Source of the DNA: Acholeplasmataceae bacterium
Lineage (GTDB): Bacteria; Bacillota_I; Bacilli_A; Acholeplasmatales; Acholeplasmataceae
Assembly (NCBI GenBank): GCA_011620375.1
Contig: WOZH01000030.1
Coordinates: 1-44,744, forward strand
DNA: 44,744 nucleotides
Direction: 5' to 3'
Shown one piece after another: positions 17,664 to 26,467 of the stretch; the first letter of the stretch is position 1; the number at the start of each line of letters is the position of its first letter. Position numbers and translations under genes: made by a program. The notes beneath the pieces were generated by a model. The model saw nothing but the letters and a program-made list of their open reading frames with translations. It had not been told where the DNA came from and searched no databases.

Positions 17664-19135
17664 GAAAAGCAGGAATATTAATGCACATATCCAGTTTGCC
17701 AAGCCCTTATGGAATTGGATCATATGGACAATCAGCATATGCTTTTGTTGATTTTTTGCATGAAGCAAAACAAACATGTTGGCAACTCCTCCCTTTGGGA
17801 CCAACATCTTATGGTGATTCACCCTATCAAACATTTTCAGCGTTCGCGAATAATCCCTACTTCATTGATTTGGATATGTTGATTAATGATGGTCTACTAA
17901 ACAAAAATGAGGCGCGAACATCAGGGACTAATCCGCTTACCGTGGATTATCAAAAACTATATCAAGATCGTTTCCGCATCCTTAAAAAAGCGTTTGATCG
18001 CTTTGATCAGCAAGATGAAAACTATCTCGCCTTCTTAAAAGAAGAATCGTATTGGTTATCGGACTATGCGCTTTTTATGGCGATCAAACATGCCCATGGT
18101 GGGAAATCTTGGTTATATTGGGGAGATCATATTCGCTTGAGAGATCAGGATGTCATCAATCATCTCAAAGTGCAACTAAAAGATGAAGTTGAATTTCATT
18201 ATTTCATGCAATATCAGGCAAGTAAACAGTATCAAGCATTAAAATTATACGCGAATGCGCGTGGCATATCGATTATCGGTGATATGCCCATCTATGTATC
18301 TTTTGATTCATCCGATGTTTGGGCGCATCCAGAAATGTTTGAATTAGATGAGAAAAATATACCGATTGAAGTGGCAGGGGTACCACCAGATCATTATTCT
18401 GAAGATGGTCAACTTTGGGGAAACCCACTCTATAAGTGGTCTTACATGAAAGATCATGGGTATGCTTGGTGGATTGAGCGCGTCAGACATTCATCTAAGC
18501 TATTCGATATGGTGAGAATCGATCATTTTATTGGCTTTGTTAATTATTTCGCCATTAAATATGGCGATAAGACAGCGGTCAAAGGTATTTGGAAAAAAGG
18601 ACCAGGAGACGATTTGTTCGATGCAATTAAATCAGCCATCAAAGGTGTCAATATCATCGCTGAGGATTTAGGAGTCGTCACACCACCCGTCAGAGAAGTG
18701 TTGAAGAAAACGGGATTTCCTGGCATGAAATTGTTACAGTTTGCATTTGATGCTAAAGAATCCAGTGAATACTTGCCACATTTTTATGAAAAAAATATGA
18801 TTGCATATACGGGTACACATGATAACATGACCACGAAAACATGGTTTGAATCACTTCCTAAAGCGGATTTGGCATATTGTCTTGATTATATCAATCATAC
18901 GTCAGGCAACCGTGTTGACAGTTTGATTAAAACAACCTTGGGATGTGTTGCAGATACGGCCATCATCCCCATCCAAGATTATTTACACTTAGGGAAAGTG
19001 GGGAGAATGAATACACCTTCGACATTAGGTGGTAACTGGATTTGGCGAGTTGACAAGAACGATTTGACGATTGACTTGTGTAACAAAATTAAATCTTTTA
19101 CTTATCTATATAGTAGATTCCCAGAAACAAAATAG
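17660..19135 (+). CDS. malQ: 4-alpha-glucanotransferase (amylomaltase)
   Basis: GH77 enzyme that disproportionates maltodextrins, making short imported chains long enough for phosphorylase and releasing glucose. Family blocks are all present: LPLGPTSYGDSPYQ near 46, GDMPIYVSFDSSDVWAHPE near 217, GVPPDHYSEDGQLWGNPLY near 248, nucleophile Asp288 in RIDHFIGF, acid/base Glu335 in AEDLGVV and Asp388 in GTHDNMT. Length 491 is normal. The start overlaps the malL stop by four bases. No terminator is evident before the acpP promoter. Confidence 0.94.
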   Translation: MRKAGILMHISSLPSPYGIGSYGQSAYAFVDFLHEAKQTCWQLLPLGPTSYGDSPYQTFSAFANNPYFIDLDMLINDGLLNKNEARTSGTNPLTVDYQKLYQDRFRILKKAFDRFDQQDENYLAFLKEESYWLSDYALFMAIKHAHGGKSWLYWGDHIRLRDQDVINHLKVQLKDEVEFHYFMQYQASKQYQALKLYANARGISIIGDMPIYVSFDSSDVWAHPEMFELDEKNIPIEVAGVPPDHYSEDGQLWGNPLYKWSYMKDHGYAWWIERVRHSSKLFDMVRIDHFIGFVNYFAIKYGDKTAVKGIWKKGPGDDLFDAIKSAIKGVNIIAEDLGVVTPPVREVLKKTGFPGMKLLQFAFDAKESSEYLPHFYEKNMIAYTGTHDNMTTKTWFESLPKADLAYCLDYINHTSGNRVDSLIKTTLGCVADTAIIPIQDYLHLGKVGRMNTPSTLGGNWIWRVDKNDLTIDLCNKIKSFTYLYSRFPETK

Positions 19136-19156
19136 TTTGAAGTTCAAAAAATACAA

Positions 19157-19185
19157 TTGACAAAGCTCTTAAAATATCTTATAAT
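19157..19185 (+). promoter_or_regulatory. acpP promoter, perfect SigA consensus
   Basis: TTGACA (19157-19162) and TATAAT (19180-19185) with exactly 17 bp spacing. The leader of about 24 nt carries AAGGAGGA before the start codon. This is the strongest promoter in the window by sequence. Confidence 0.9.
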
Positions 19186-19215
19186 GTTATCGTTATATTA
19201 AGGAGGAAACTAGAC

Positions 19216-19446
19216 ATGGTATTTGAGCGCATAAAAGCTATGATTAAGGAAGAGCTTAACGTTCCGGAAGAAAAAATCACGATGGAAGCGAAGTTATCCG
19301 AAGATCTTGGTGCAGACTCCATCGACGCTGTTGAACTGATTATGAACATTGAAGATGAATTTGAAATCCAAGTCAGTGACGAAGAAGCACAAAACATCAA
19401 AACTGTTGGTGATATCGTCAAGTTTGTTGAAAAGTTACAAAAATAA
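19216..19446 (+). CDS. acpP: Acyl carrier protein
   Basis: Small acidic 76-residue carrier of fatty acyl chains as thioesters on 4-phosphopantetheine. The attachment site is Ser35 in LGADSIDAVEL, the hallmark of the family, and the length is typical. It stands alone between the maltodextrin and galactose clusters, behind a perfect consensus promoter and a strong Shine-Dalgarno, in keeping with an abundant protein. Its location away from fab genes is unremarkable. The holo-ACP synthase and fatty acid synthesis genes are not in the window. Confidence 0.95.
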   Translation: MVFERIKAMIKEELNVPEEKITMEAKLSEDLGADSIDAVELIMNIEDEFEIQVSDEEAQNIKTVGDIVKFVEKLQK

Positions 19447-19448
19447 AA

Positions 19449-19465
19449 AGAGAGCAGTGCTCTCT
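19449..19465 (-). terminator. galK terminator (minus strand)
   Basis: AGAGAGCAGTGCTCTCT is a near-perfect hairpin. Read on the minus strand it is followed by TTTTTATTTTT, making it the terminator for galK. On the plus strand no T-run follows it. Confidence 0.75.
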
Positions 19466-19472
19466 AAGCATG

Positions 19473-19498
19473 AGGTATCGCTATGGTGATACCTTTTT
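19473..19498 (+). terminator. acpP terminator (plus strand)
   Basis: AGGTATC (19473-19479) pairs with GATACCT (19488-19494) and runs into TTTTT. It lies beside the galK terminator, so the two convergent genes each have their own hairpin. Confidence 0.75.
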
Positions 19499-19504
19499 CT
19501 TAAT

Positions 19505-20656
19505 CTAAATTTGATGTGTACCATCACTTGGATGAACAGCGTAAAATGATGGTTCATAACCAACTTTATCTGTGTATTGTTTTTTCACACGATCGATGAT
19601 GCGATTCAATTGATCTTTTTTTATGATAGAAATGATACAACCACCGAAGCCAGCACCCGTCATTCTCGCACCAATCGCCCCGGCTTTTAATGTTTCACTA
19701 ACGAGGATGTCGAGTTCATCGCCAGTCACCTCATAATCATTTTTCAAGGATTGATGTGAGGCGGTTAATATTTCAGCAAAGCCTTTAATATCATGATTTT
19801 TGAGTGCTATGCTAGATTTAATGGTCCTCGCTTGTTCGGTGATACAATGGCGTACGCGTCGATATAAAATATCCGTTAGTTGATTTTTTGAAGCTTTTAA
19901 TTCCGCTAGTGTTAAACTGCATAAATCCGGTTTATGATATAAAGGTTTTAAGATATGCAGTGCCTCTTGACATTCTTGATACCGCTCATTATATTTTGAA
20001 TCTGTTAAACCCCGTTTTTTATGAGAGTTAATCACGAGCAATTGATAATTGCCAAAGAAAAGAGGCATATATTCAAAATCAAGCGTTGCTGTATTTAATA
20101 AGATGCCATAATTTTTTTTGCCTGCGAGCACTGCAAACTGATCCATCATACCCGAGTTGACTCCGATAAAGCTGTTTTCTACGGCTTTACCTAGCATAGC
20201 GAGTTCTTTCGTAGAAAGGTCTAGGGAAAATAGGTCATTAAGCATGACTAATAACAATGCTTCAAGAGAAGCAGAGGAAGAAAGACCAGCGCCTTCTGGC
20301 ATGTTACCTTCAATATATAGATCAAATCCCGTAGCGATATCATGATGAGTTTCACTTAAAACATATAAAACGCCTTTTATGTAATCTACCCAAGCGCTAT
20401 TTTTATCTTTAACCAACTCATCTAATTTAAATGTATAGAAGGTTTTTGAAAAGCCCTTAGAATAAACGTGAACAATATTATCTTGACGCGTTCCGATAAT
20501 ACCATATGTCCCAAAAGATAAGGCACATGGAAAGACATATCCCCCGTTATAATCGATATGTTCACCAATTAAGTTTACTCGTGCAGGTGAAAAATAGGTT
20601 AAACCGTCTGTACGTCCATAAACGGTGTTAAATTGTTCTATGAGTTTAGTTTTCAT
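19505..20656 (-). CDS. galK: Galactokinase
   Basis: GHMP kinase that phosphorylates galactose at C1 with ATP, the first Leloir step. The 383-residue product has the galactokinase signature near residue 30 (ARVNLIGEHIDYNGGYVFP), the ATP-binding GHMP loop PEGAGLSSSASLEA near 113 and the C-terminal motif GARMTGAGFGGCI. Its ATG overlaps the galT stop (ATGA). Galactose mutarotase and UDP-glucose 4-epimerase genes are not seen nearby. The operon ends at a dedicated hairpin before acpP. Confidence 0.95.
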   Translation of the reverse strand: MKTKLIEQFNTVYGRTDGLTYFSPARVNLIGEHIDYNGGYVFPCALSFGTYGIIGTRQDNIVHVYSKGFSKTFYTFKLDELVKDKNSAWVDYIKGVLYVLSETHHDIATGFDLYIEGNMPEGAGLSSSASLEALLLVMLNDLFSLDLSTKELAMLGKAVENSFIGVNSGMMDQFAVLAGKKNYGILLNTATLDFEYMPLFFGNYQLLVINSHKKRGLTDSKYNERYQECQEALHILKPLYHKPDLCSLTLAELKASKNQLTDILYRRVRHCITEQARTIKSSIALKNHDIKGFAEILTASHQSLKNDYEVTGDELDILVSETLKAGAIGARMTGAGFGGCIISIIKKDQLNRIIDRVKKQYTDKVGYEPSFYAVHPSDGTHQI

Positions 20657-22104
20657 GATAAAACTGCTTTGATGAATGTATCAAAAGCATCTTTGCCTTC
20701 GTTATTTAATTTAAAGACACCACAGTCGATCAGCACTTGTTCAAAAACTTGTCCAACGGCTTCGTTAATCGCTTGGTCAATATGGTTTATATCTATTGTA
20801 TCTTTAATTTCATCTATCCAATTTTGATGAATCATCGACGCTTTATTTAATGGTTTATGGTCTGTGATATATGCCTTAATTTCAGTCAATTCAGACATCA
20901 AACGCTTTGGTAAAATGGCTAAACCCATTGCTTCAATTAAACCAATATTTTCTTTTTTAATATGCCATTTATCAGCATGAGGATGAAAAATTCCCAGGGG
21001 ATGTTCTTTCGATGTGTGATTATCTCTGAGCACCAAATCTAATTCATAGATTTCATCACGTTTTCTTGCAATCGATGTCATCGTGTGATGACGTTCATCG
21101 TGCGTATAAGCTTTGATATTTAAAGCATCATGGTTATAGGTTAGCCATTGTTTAAGAAATCGATCAGCTAATTGAACAATTTTTTCCGGATGGTGACCAC
21201 GAATTCTAATCGTCGATAATGGCCAATGAATCATTTCCACCGTGAGATCATGATACGTATAGGACTTGATGACTGAAGCTTTTTCAATGGGAAAATGATG
21301 CTTGCCGCCCTGATAGTGATCATGGGTTAAGATTGATCCACCAACGATTGGTAAATCTGCATTTGAGCCAAAAAAGTACCCAGGAAAGATATCAGTTAGT
21401 AATAGTAAGTTTCTAAATGTTGTTTGATCAACATGCATTAGACGATGTTCATCTGATAAAACAATCGCGTGTTCATTATAGTAAATATAGGGGGAATATT
21501 GGAAATACCAAGATTCACCTGCTAAGTCAAATTTAATCAAGCGATGTTGGTCTCTAGAAGGATTGCCACTAAATCCCTCGTTTTCTTTGCATAATAAACA
21601 TTTTGGATACACGTTATGTTTTACTGTTAAAGCATTGGCAATTGATTTGGGATCTTTTTCTGGTTTTGACATATTAATCGTTATTTCTAAATGGCCAAAT
21701 GGTGATTGATAGGTATATGATTGATTTTTAAGGATGCGATCCATTCGAATATAATTCAAGGCTTGTGCATAATGATAAAGCCAACCCATTTTATGATCGC
21801 TTGATAAATGATTGAATTGATATTCGAGCATAGAAGGTAAAAGCGCAAAAACATTCATCAGTTTAGCATCAAACCAATCTCTTGCTTGAACAGATCCATC
21901 TAATCTACCAGATTTTTCTAATGTATCCAAGATTTGATTTAAAGCATCCGAAGGATGATTGATTTGTTGAGGTGTCATTATTTCATAAGAAGGTTCCAAA
22001 CCAATCAAATAATAAAGTTGATTTTTGACGTACATGTAGTCTCTTTGACGAATAGTTTGTTGCTCGATTTCATAATAAATTAAATTTTCAATGGCTTGTT
22101 TCAT
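20653..22104 (-). CDS. galT: UDP-glucose:hexose-1-phosphate uridylyltransferase, Firmicutes (GalT2) type
   Basis: Transfers UMP between UDP-glucose and galactose-1-phosphate in the Leloir pathway. The product resembles the long Gram-positive class of GalT, with the catalytic histidine motif HDHYQGG near residue 265 and the block GNPSRDQHRLIKF. Three possible starts lie in a row: GTG 22110, ATG 22107 and ATG 22104. AGGTG is best spaced for 22104, giving 483 aa. It is first in an operon with galK and has its own promoter in the 150-bp divergent region shared with leuS. Confidence 0.93.
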   Translation of the reverse strand: MKQAIENLIYYEIEQQTIRQRDYMYVKNQLYYLIGLEPSYEIMTPQQINHPSDALNQILDTLEKSGRLDGSVQARDWFDAKLMNVFALLPSMLEYQFNHLSSDHKMGWLYHYAQALNYIRMDRILKNQSYTYQSPFGHLEITINMSKPEKDPKSIANALTVKHNVYPKCLLCKENEGFSGNPSRDQHRLIKFDLAGESWYFQYSPYIYYNEHAIVLSDEHRLMHVDQTTFRNLLLLTDIFPGYFFGSNADLPIVGGSILTHDHYQGGKHHFPIEKASVIKSYTYHDLTVEMIHWPLSTIRIRGHHPEKIVQLADRFLKQWLTYNHDALNIKAYTHDERHHTMTSIARKRDEIYELDLVLRDNHTSKEHPLGIFHPHADKWHIKKENIGLIEAMGLAILPKRLMSELTEIKAYITDHKPLNKASMIHQNWIDEIKDTIDINHIDQAINEAVGQVFEQVLIDCGVFKLNNEGKDAFDTFIKAVLS

Positions 22105-22141
22105 CATCACACCTAATAAAGATATCTTGGCTTATAATTAT

Positions 22142-22171
22142 ATTATAATGGTTTTATCCCCTCTATGACAA
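22142..22171 (-). promoter_or_regulatory. galT-galK promoter with adjoining palindrome
   Basis: On the minus strand TTGTCA (plus 22166-22171) and TATAAT (plus 22142-22147) are spaced 18 bp. A perfect 12-bp palindrome CAATTATAATTG (22169-22180) overlaps the upstream edge of the -35 and could be an operator, though AT-rich palindromes arise by chance. Confidence 0.7.
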
Positions 22172-22212
22172 TTATAATTGCATCATTAACCTTTGTTTAA
22201 ACGCAAATTGAA

Positions 22213-22241
22213 TTGTATTATATATGATATTTCAGTATAAT
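22213..22241 (+). promoter_or_regulatory. leuS promoter
   Basis: TTGTAT (22213-22218) and TATAAT (22236-22241), spacing 17. Transcription would start near 22248, leaving a leader of about 18 nt. There is no room for a T-box. Confidence 0.75.
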
Positions 22242-22265
22242 AGAGCATATACGGAGGTCAGTATC

Positions 22266-24674
22266 ATGCACTATAACTATAAAAAAATCGAGAAAAAATG
22301 GCAAACTTATTGGCTAGAACACAAACTATTTAAAACGAGCAATGATCGATTTAAAGATAAATATTATGTGCTTGATATGTTTCCATACCCATCTGCAGCG
22401 GGATTACATGTAGGGCACATTGAAGGTTATACAGCGACAGACATTATCAGTCGTTACAAGCGCATGCAAGGCTATGATGTCCTTCATCCCATGGGATGGG
22501 ATGCTTTTGGTCTTCCAGCTGAACAATATGCATTGGCAACAGGTAAAGATCCCAGAGAATTTACTTACCAAAATATTAAAAACTTTAAACGGCAGATCAT
22601 TTCTGCTGGTAAAGGGATTGATTGGGACCGCGAATTTGCAACTGCAGACCCGGTGTATTTTAAATGGACACAGTGGATCTTTAAAAAGATGGCTGAACAC
22701 GGTTTAGCAGTTTTAAAAGATGTAGAAGTTAATTGGTGTGAAGGCTTAGGAACTGTACTTGCTAATGATGAAATCTTAGTTGAAAATGGCATGATGGTTT
22801 CCGAAAGAGGGCATTACCCCGTGGTTAAAAAAGCCATGCGGCAATGGGTTTTACGTATTACCGAATATGCGGATCGTTTGCTGGAAAACCTTGATCAACT
22901 GGCGTGGCCTGAAAACTTAAAAGAAATGCAAAGAAACTGGATAGGTAAATCCATGGGTGCTATGATCACTTTTCAAGTGGCTGATTCAGACCAATCATTT
23001 GATGTGTTTTCAACACGCCCAGATACCATTTATGGAGCAACTTATTGTGTGCTTGCTCCTGAACACCCACTTGTTTTACGTATCACATCTGACGATGAGT
23101 TAGCGAGTGTTAAGGATTATATCCATATGACCAAACAAAAAACAGATATGGATCGTCAAACCGATAAAACCAAAACAGGCGTGTTTACGGGGTCCTATGC
23201 GATTAACCCGTTGAATCATAAAAAAATACCCATTTGGATTGCTGATTATGTGTTACCTCACTATGGCACAGGGGCTGTCATGGCAGTTCCAGCACATGAT
23301 GATCGCGATTTTGAATTCGCACAGACATTTGGATTAGATATCATTGAAATTATTAAAAGCGATGTTGAGGGTGCTTATATCGGTGATGGCATACATTATA
23401 ACTCAGGGATTATTGATGGCTTAAATAACGAGGATGCTAAAGAAAAAATTATCACCTATTTAACGGAGACTAAACAAGGGTATGCGCATTCAAATTATCG
23501 CTTGCGCGACTGGGTTTTTTCACGTCAACGGTATTGGGGAGAACCATTTCCAGTTGTATTTGATGAAAATGGGCAATTAATGCTTTTAGATGATGAAGAT
23601 CTCCCACTAGAATTACCGCGTCTAAAAAACATTAGACCGAGCGGAACGGGCGAGTCTCCATTAGCCAATGCTCATGATTGGTTATACGTCAATTATAAAG
23701 GCAAAAAAGTGAGACGCGAAACCAATACCATGCCACAGCTTGCTGGCAGTTCTTGGTATTTCATCGGCTACATTCTTAAGAATCATTTATCCATGGTACC
23801 ACTCGATAGTGAAGAGGCTAAAGCATTGTTAGATCGATGGCTACCTGTTGATTTATATATCGGAGGGACTGAACATGCCGTAGGTCACCTTTTATATGCG
23901 AGATTTTGGACGATGTTTCTTCATGATATTGGCCTTACAAAACATGAAGAACCCTTCAAAAAACTCTTTAATCAAGGGATGATTTTAGGTGATGATCATT
24001 CTAAAATGAGCAAATCAAGAGGCAATGTTATTAATCCTGATGACGTCATTGAATCATATGGCGCTGATACTCTAAGATTATATGAAATGTTTATGGGACC
24101 GCTCGATGCCGATAAACCTTGGAATACTGATAGTTTGAATGGGGCTAAGAAGTTCTTAGATCGCGTATGGCGGATGTTTGAATTTCCGATTGAAAAAGAA
24201 GATGTTAAGGAACTGTCATTAAGCTATCATCAAACGATAAAAAAAGTGACCGAGGACTATGATAAACTCGCATTCAATACCGCAATCAGTCAGATGATGA
24301 TCTTCGTGAATGATGTTTATAAAGTAGGAAAGATTGGTATGAAACAAGCATGGGGTTTATTAAAACTATTGAATCCAATATGTCCACATATGACTGAAGA
24401 ACTGAACGAGGTATGCCTGAAACACAATGAACAATTGATCTACGCCGAATGGCCCACCTATGATGAAAAGAAAATGATCGTAGATGAGGTTGAAATTGTG
24501 GTGACTGTCAATGGTAAACTTCGCGGTAAATTCATGACGAGCATTGATGCTTTAGAAGATGAAGTCAAAGCCCAAGCTTTCGCTGTTGAGAATGTCGCTA
24601 AACATATCGATGGTTTAACGATTAGAAAAGTGATTGTCATACCCAACAAGATCGTTAATATTGTTGCGAACTAA
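22266..24674 (+). CDS. leuS: Leucyl-tRNA synthetase
   Basis: Class I aminoacyl-tRNA synthetase charging tRNA-Leu. At 802 aa it is full length: HIGH-type motif HVGH at residues 48-51, CP1 editing domain in the middle (with the threonine-rich and [14 protein letters not shown] blocks), KMSKS at 580-584, anticodon-binding domain and the small C-terminal domain. The start at 22266 is fixed by GGAGGT eight bases upstream; an in-frame ATG at 22224 lies before the -10 box and cannot be used from this promoter. A terminator follows the gene. Confidence 0.96.
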   Translation: MHYNYKKIEKKWQTYWLEHKLFKTSNDRFKDKYYVLDMFPYPSAAGLHVGHIEGYTATDIISRYKRMQGYDVLHPMGWDAFGLPAEQYALATGKDPREFTYQNIKNFKRQIISAGKGIDWDREFATADPVYFKWTQWIFKKMAEHGLAVLKDVEVNWCEGLGTVLANDEILVENGMMVSERGHYPVVKKAMRQWVLRITEYADRLLENLDQLAWPENLKEMQRNWIGKSMGAMITFQVADSDQSFDVFSTRPDTIYGATYCVLAPEHPLVLRITSDDELASVKDYIHMTKQKTDMDRQTDKTKTGVFTGSYAINPLNHKKIPIWIADYVLPHYGTGAVMAVPAHDDRDFEFAQTFGLDIIEIIKSDVEGAYIGDGIHYNSGIIDGLNNEDAKEKIITYLTETKQGYAHSNYRLRDWVFSRQRYWGEPFPVVFDENGQLMLLDDEDLPLELPRLKNIRPSGTGESPLANAHDWLYVNYKGKKVRRETNTMPQLAGSSWYFIGYILKNHLSMVPLDSEEAKALLDRWLPVDLYIGGTEHAVGHLLYARFWTMFLHDIGLTKHEEPFKKLFNQGMILGDDHSKMSKSRGNVINPDDVIESYGADTLRLYEMFMGPLDADKPWNTDSLNGAKKFLDRVWRMFEFPIEKEDVKELSLSYHQTIKKVTEDYDKLAFNTAISQMMIFVNDVYKVGKIGMKQAWGLLKLLNPICPHMTEELNEVCLKHNEQLIYAEWPTYDEKKMIVDEVEIVVTVNGKLRGKFMTSIDALEDEVKAQAFAVENVAKHIDGLTIRKVIVIPNKIVNIVAN

Positions 24675-24680
24675 ACACAG

Positions 24681-24718
24681 AAGGGTTATACTCAAATTAA
24701 ATGGTATAATCCCTTTTT
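24681..24718 (+). terminator. leuS terminator
   Basis: AAGGGTTATAC (24681-24691) pairs with GTATAATCCCTT (24704-24715), leaving a single bulged A, then runs into T residues. Confidence 0.8.
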
Positions 24719-24780
24719 ATTTTAATTGCTGACTCAAAAAAACGAAAAATGGACTTTCCAATAAACAAATCGAAAATGAC

Positions 24781-24816
24781 ACCAATAAAATGGGCATTTC
24801 GATTGTATGATAGATG
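24781..24816 (+). promoter_or_regulatory. Candidate ECF sigma promoter of the sigma-factor operon
   Basis: ACCAATAAAAT (24781-24791), 12 variable bases, then TGTAT (24804-24808) and GATAGATG. The same arrangement with identical spacing occurs in front of the lipoprotein gene at 26415-26450. It does not resemble a SigA promoter. I infer that the sigma factor encoded downstream reads both. A partial extra copy, TCCAATAAAC, lies at 24757-24766. Confidence 0.6.
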
Positions 24817-24828
24817 TAAGGGGAAAAT

Positions 24829-25341
24829 GTGAACATGTTAAAGCACTACATTAAGGAATTCAAAGATCGCAACTATTCGCACTTTGATGCATTTTATGAA
24901 GAGACCAGTCAAAAGGTCTTCTTTACAATCATAGGTATCGTTAAGGACAAAATGATCACAGAAGACTTAATGCAAGATACATACATGCAGTTTTTAGCAA
25001 AGATTGATGATGTTGACCCAGGACATAATCCTGTTGCATATCTCGTAACCATCGGTCGAAATTATGCACTCAATCATTATACAAAATATAAACGCGAGAT
25101 TCAAAATGATGACATTTTAGAAACCATTCCCTCTCGGGATGAAGTCAAGGACGAAGGCGATATCTATACACTGCTTGATTTACTTGATCATGATGAGCGA
25201 GAAGTGGTTGTGTTGCATACGATTAATGATCTGAAATTTAGAGAGGTTTCAGATATCATGGACAAACCGTTAGGTACCGTATTATGGCTACATAAAAAAG
25301 CATTAGAAAAATTAAAAAAGAAATTAGGTGATGAAGGATGA
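24829..25341 (+). CDS. ECF-type RNA polymerase sigma factor
   Basis: A 170-residue sigma-70 family protein with only regions 2 and 4. Region 2 spans about residues 18-85 (core-binding TEDLMQDTYMQFLAKI, then the promoter-melting part with VAYLVTIGRNYALNHY). Region 4 (about 110-165) is a helix-turn-helix that includes REVVVLHTINDLKFREVSDI and PLGTVLWLHKKALEKL. The start is GTG 24829, five bases after AAGGGG; ATG 24835 is an alternative. It overlaps the next gene, a single-pass membrane protein, by four bases, the normal arrangement for a sigma and its anti-sigma. It is not a SigI protein by length, although the downstream lipoprotein carries an RsgI-like domain. The regulon seen here is its own operon plus that lipoprotein. 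Confidence 0.88.
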   Translation: MNMLKHYIKEFKDRNYSHFDAFYEETSQKVFFTIIGIVKDKMITEDLMQDTYMQFLAKIDDVDPGHNPVAYLVTIGRNYALNHYTKYKREIQNDDILETIPSRDEVKDEGDIYTLLDLLDHDEREVVVLHTINDLKFREVSDIMDKPLGTVLWLHKKALEKLKKKLGDEG

Positions 25342-26393
25342 GAGACAACCAAGTTGAAAAGTTAATCAAAGAAAAAGCGAATCTTGTTGTTATTCCTGAC
25401 ATCACTGAAAAGATAAAAGCAAGATTCAAAGACATACCACCACAACCTCAAAAGCAGCGTGTCTTTAGACCGAGACGATTAGTGATGGTGATGGCATCTA
25501 CATTTGTTTTACTAGCAGCGGTGATGACTGGTTTATTATATCAAGCACCAGAAACGGATCCCCTCATGATAGCCAGTACTGATGATGATTCCCTGTATGA
25601 AGTCGTCATGTTATCATCGATATCGACCATTTCCTTGATTGATGAAACAATGATGAATTCACAAACAGATGCGTCGATGACATTGCTCGCTGGTGGTCCC
25701 AGCTTAGGCTTTGATAATGGCGATGATGAAGAAACGGCAATTACCACCAACTTCAATGGACTTCTTCGTTATTTGAAATTAATGGAGAACATATTGTCAT
25801 CGGATGATACATATGCATATCAACGTGAAATCATCAGTCGTAGACAGCATAAATTTGCAATTAAATTTGCTGTTTCCTCACTCAATAGCGAAGCCATAGA
25901 TTATGAAGTCGTCTATGAAGTGGTTGAAGATAATGATGAACAAGCAACGTTGCAGATGACGATGCAAAAAGGTACGCAAGCGTACACGTCACGTGTGATC
26001 TATCAAAAAGAAACACAATCAATGACCTCTTCTTCAACGCTGGATAATGGAGTGACCATAACGATTGTTTATACGAAAGATGATGATCAATCGACTTATC
26101 AAATCACTCGCTCAATGGGCATGACTATCATTGAACAGGTCGTGATTTCATATGAGATACAAAACGAAATCACATTAACATTTGCACAAAGCGAAGTATC
26201 TGGGACCTACACTTTCCGCATGATTAAAGGCGTATATCGTAATGTATTGTCTATCGATTATGATATTTTGGATACCTATTATGGCAATATACTGGTGAGT
26301 ATCAACAGCGCCAATGCCAATCAATATTCAGTGATTGTCAGACCAAAAGACGGACAAAGATTTATCATTCGCCATGCGGGTAGATTCAATTAA
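25338..26393 (+). CDS. Single-pass membrane protein, probable anti-sigma factor
   Basis: A 351-residue protein that I cannot place in a named family. Residues 1-47 are cytoplasmic and charged, 48-68 form one membrane helix (LVMVMASTFVLLAAVMTGLL) preceded by basic RPRR, and 69-351 are outside. The outer part begins with a low-complexity Ser/Thr/Asp stretch and continues as alternating strands (for example YEVVYEVVED, ITIVYTKDDD), suggesting a large beta structure. The ATGA overlap with the sigma gene and the topology argue that the short N-terminal segment holds the sigma factor. No zinc-binding HxxxCxxC motif and no obvious RsgI_N domain are visible. No terminator separates it from the lipoprotein gene, so read-through is likely. 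Confidence 0.7.
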   Translation: MRDNQVEKLIKEKANLVVIPDITEKIKARFKDIPPQPQKQRVFRPRRLVMVMASTFVLLAAVMTGLLYQAPETDPLMIASTDDDSLYEVVMLSSISTISLIDETMMNSQTDASMTLLAGGPSLGFDNGDDEETAITTNFNGLLRYLKLMENILSSDDTYAYQREIISRRQHKFAIKFAVSSLNSEAIDYEVVYEVVEDNDEQATLQMTMQKGTQAYTSRVIYQKETQSMTSSSTLDNGVTITIVYTKDDDQSTYQITRSMGMTIIEQVVISYEIQNEITLTFAQSEVSGTYTFRMIKGVYRNVLSIDYDILDTYYGNILVSINSANANQYSVIVRPKDGQRFIIRHAGRFN

Positions 26394-26414
26394 AAATAAA
26401 AAAAACCAATAAAG

Positions 26415-26450
26415 TACCAATAAAATACCTCCGCCACTTGTATAGTAAGT
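26415..26450 (+). promoter_or_regulatory. Second copy of the candidate ECF promoter, before the lipoprotein gene
   Basis: ACCAATAAAAT (26415-26425), 12 variable bases, TGTAT (26438-26442) and AGTAAGTG. The first block is itself preceded by a tandem near-copy (ACCAATAAAGT, 26404-26414). The predicted transcription start is about 26449-26452. Confidence 0.6.
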
Positions 26451-26460
26451 GAAACGGAGG
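26426..26460 (+). promoter_or_regulatory. Ribosome-binding-site masking hairpin overlapping the promoter
   Basis: ACCTCCG (26426-26432) is complementary to CGGAGGT (26454-26460), which is the Shine-Dalgarno of the lipoprotein gene. An inner stem, CACTT (26434-26438) with AAGTG (26446-26450), closes a 7-nt loop. RNA coming from upstream would fold and hide the ribosome-binding site. RNA started at the local promoter would lack the left arm. Confidence 0.65.
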
Positions 26461-26467
26461 TATTATG

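Noticed and set aside
19136-19150. TTTGAA-G-TTCAAA palindrome after malQ as a terminator
   Set aside because: The loop would be one base and no T-run follows.
22224-22265. N-terminal extension of LeuS from ATG 22224
   Set aside because: The codons cover the -10 box; GGAGGT and the usual LeuS N-terminus both indicate ATG 22266.
22181-22265. T-box or other riboswitch in front of leuS
   Set aside because: Promoter and ribosome-binding site leave a leader of about 18 nt, and no T-box sequence is present.
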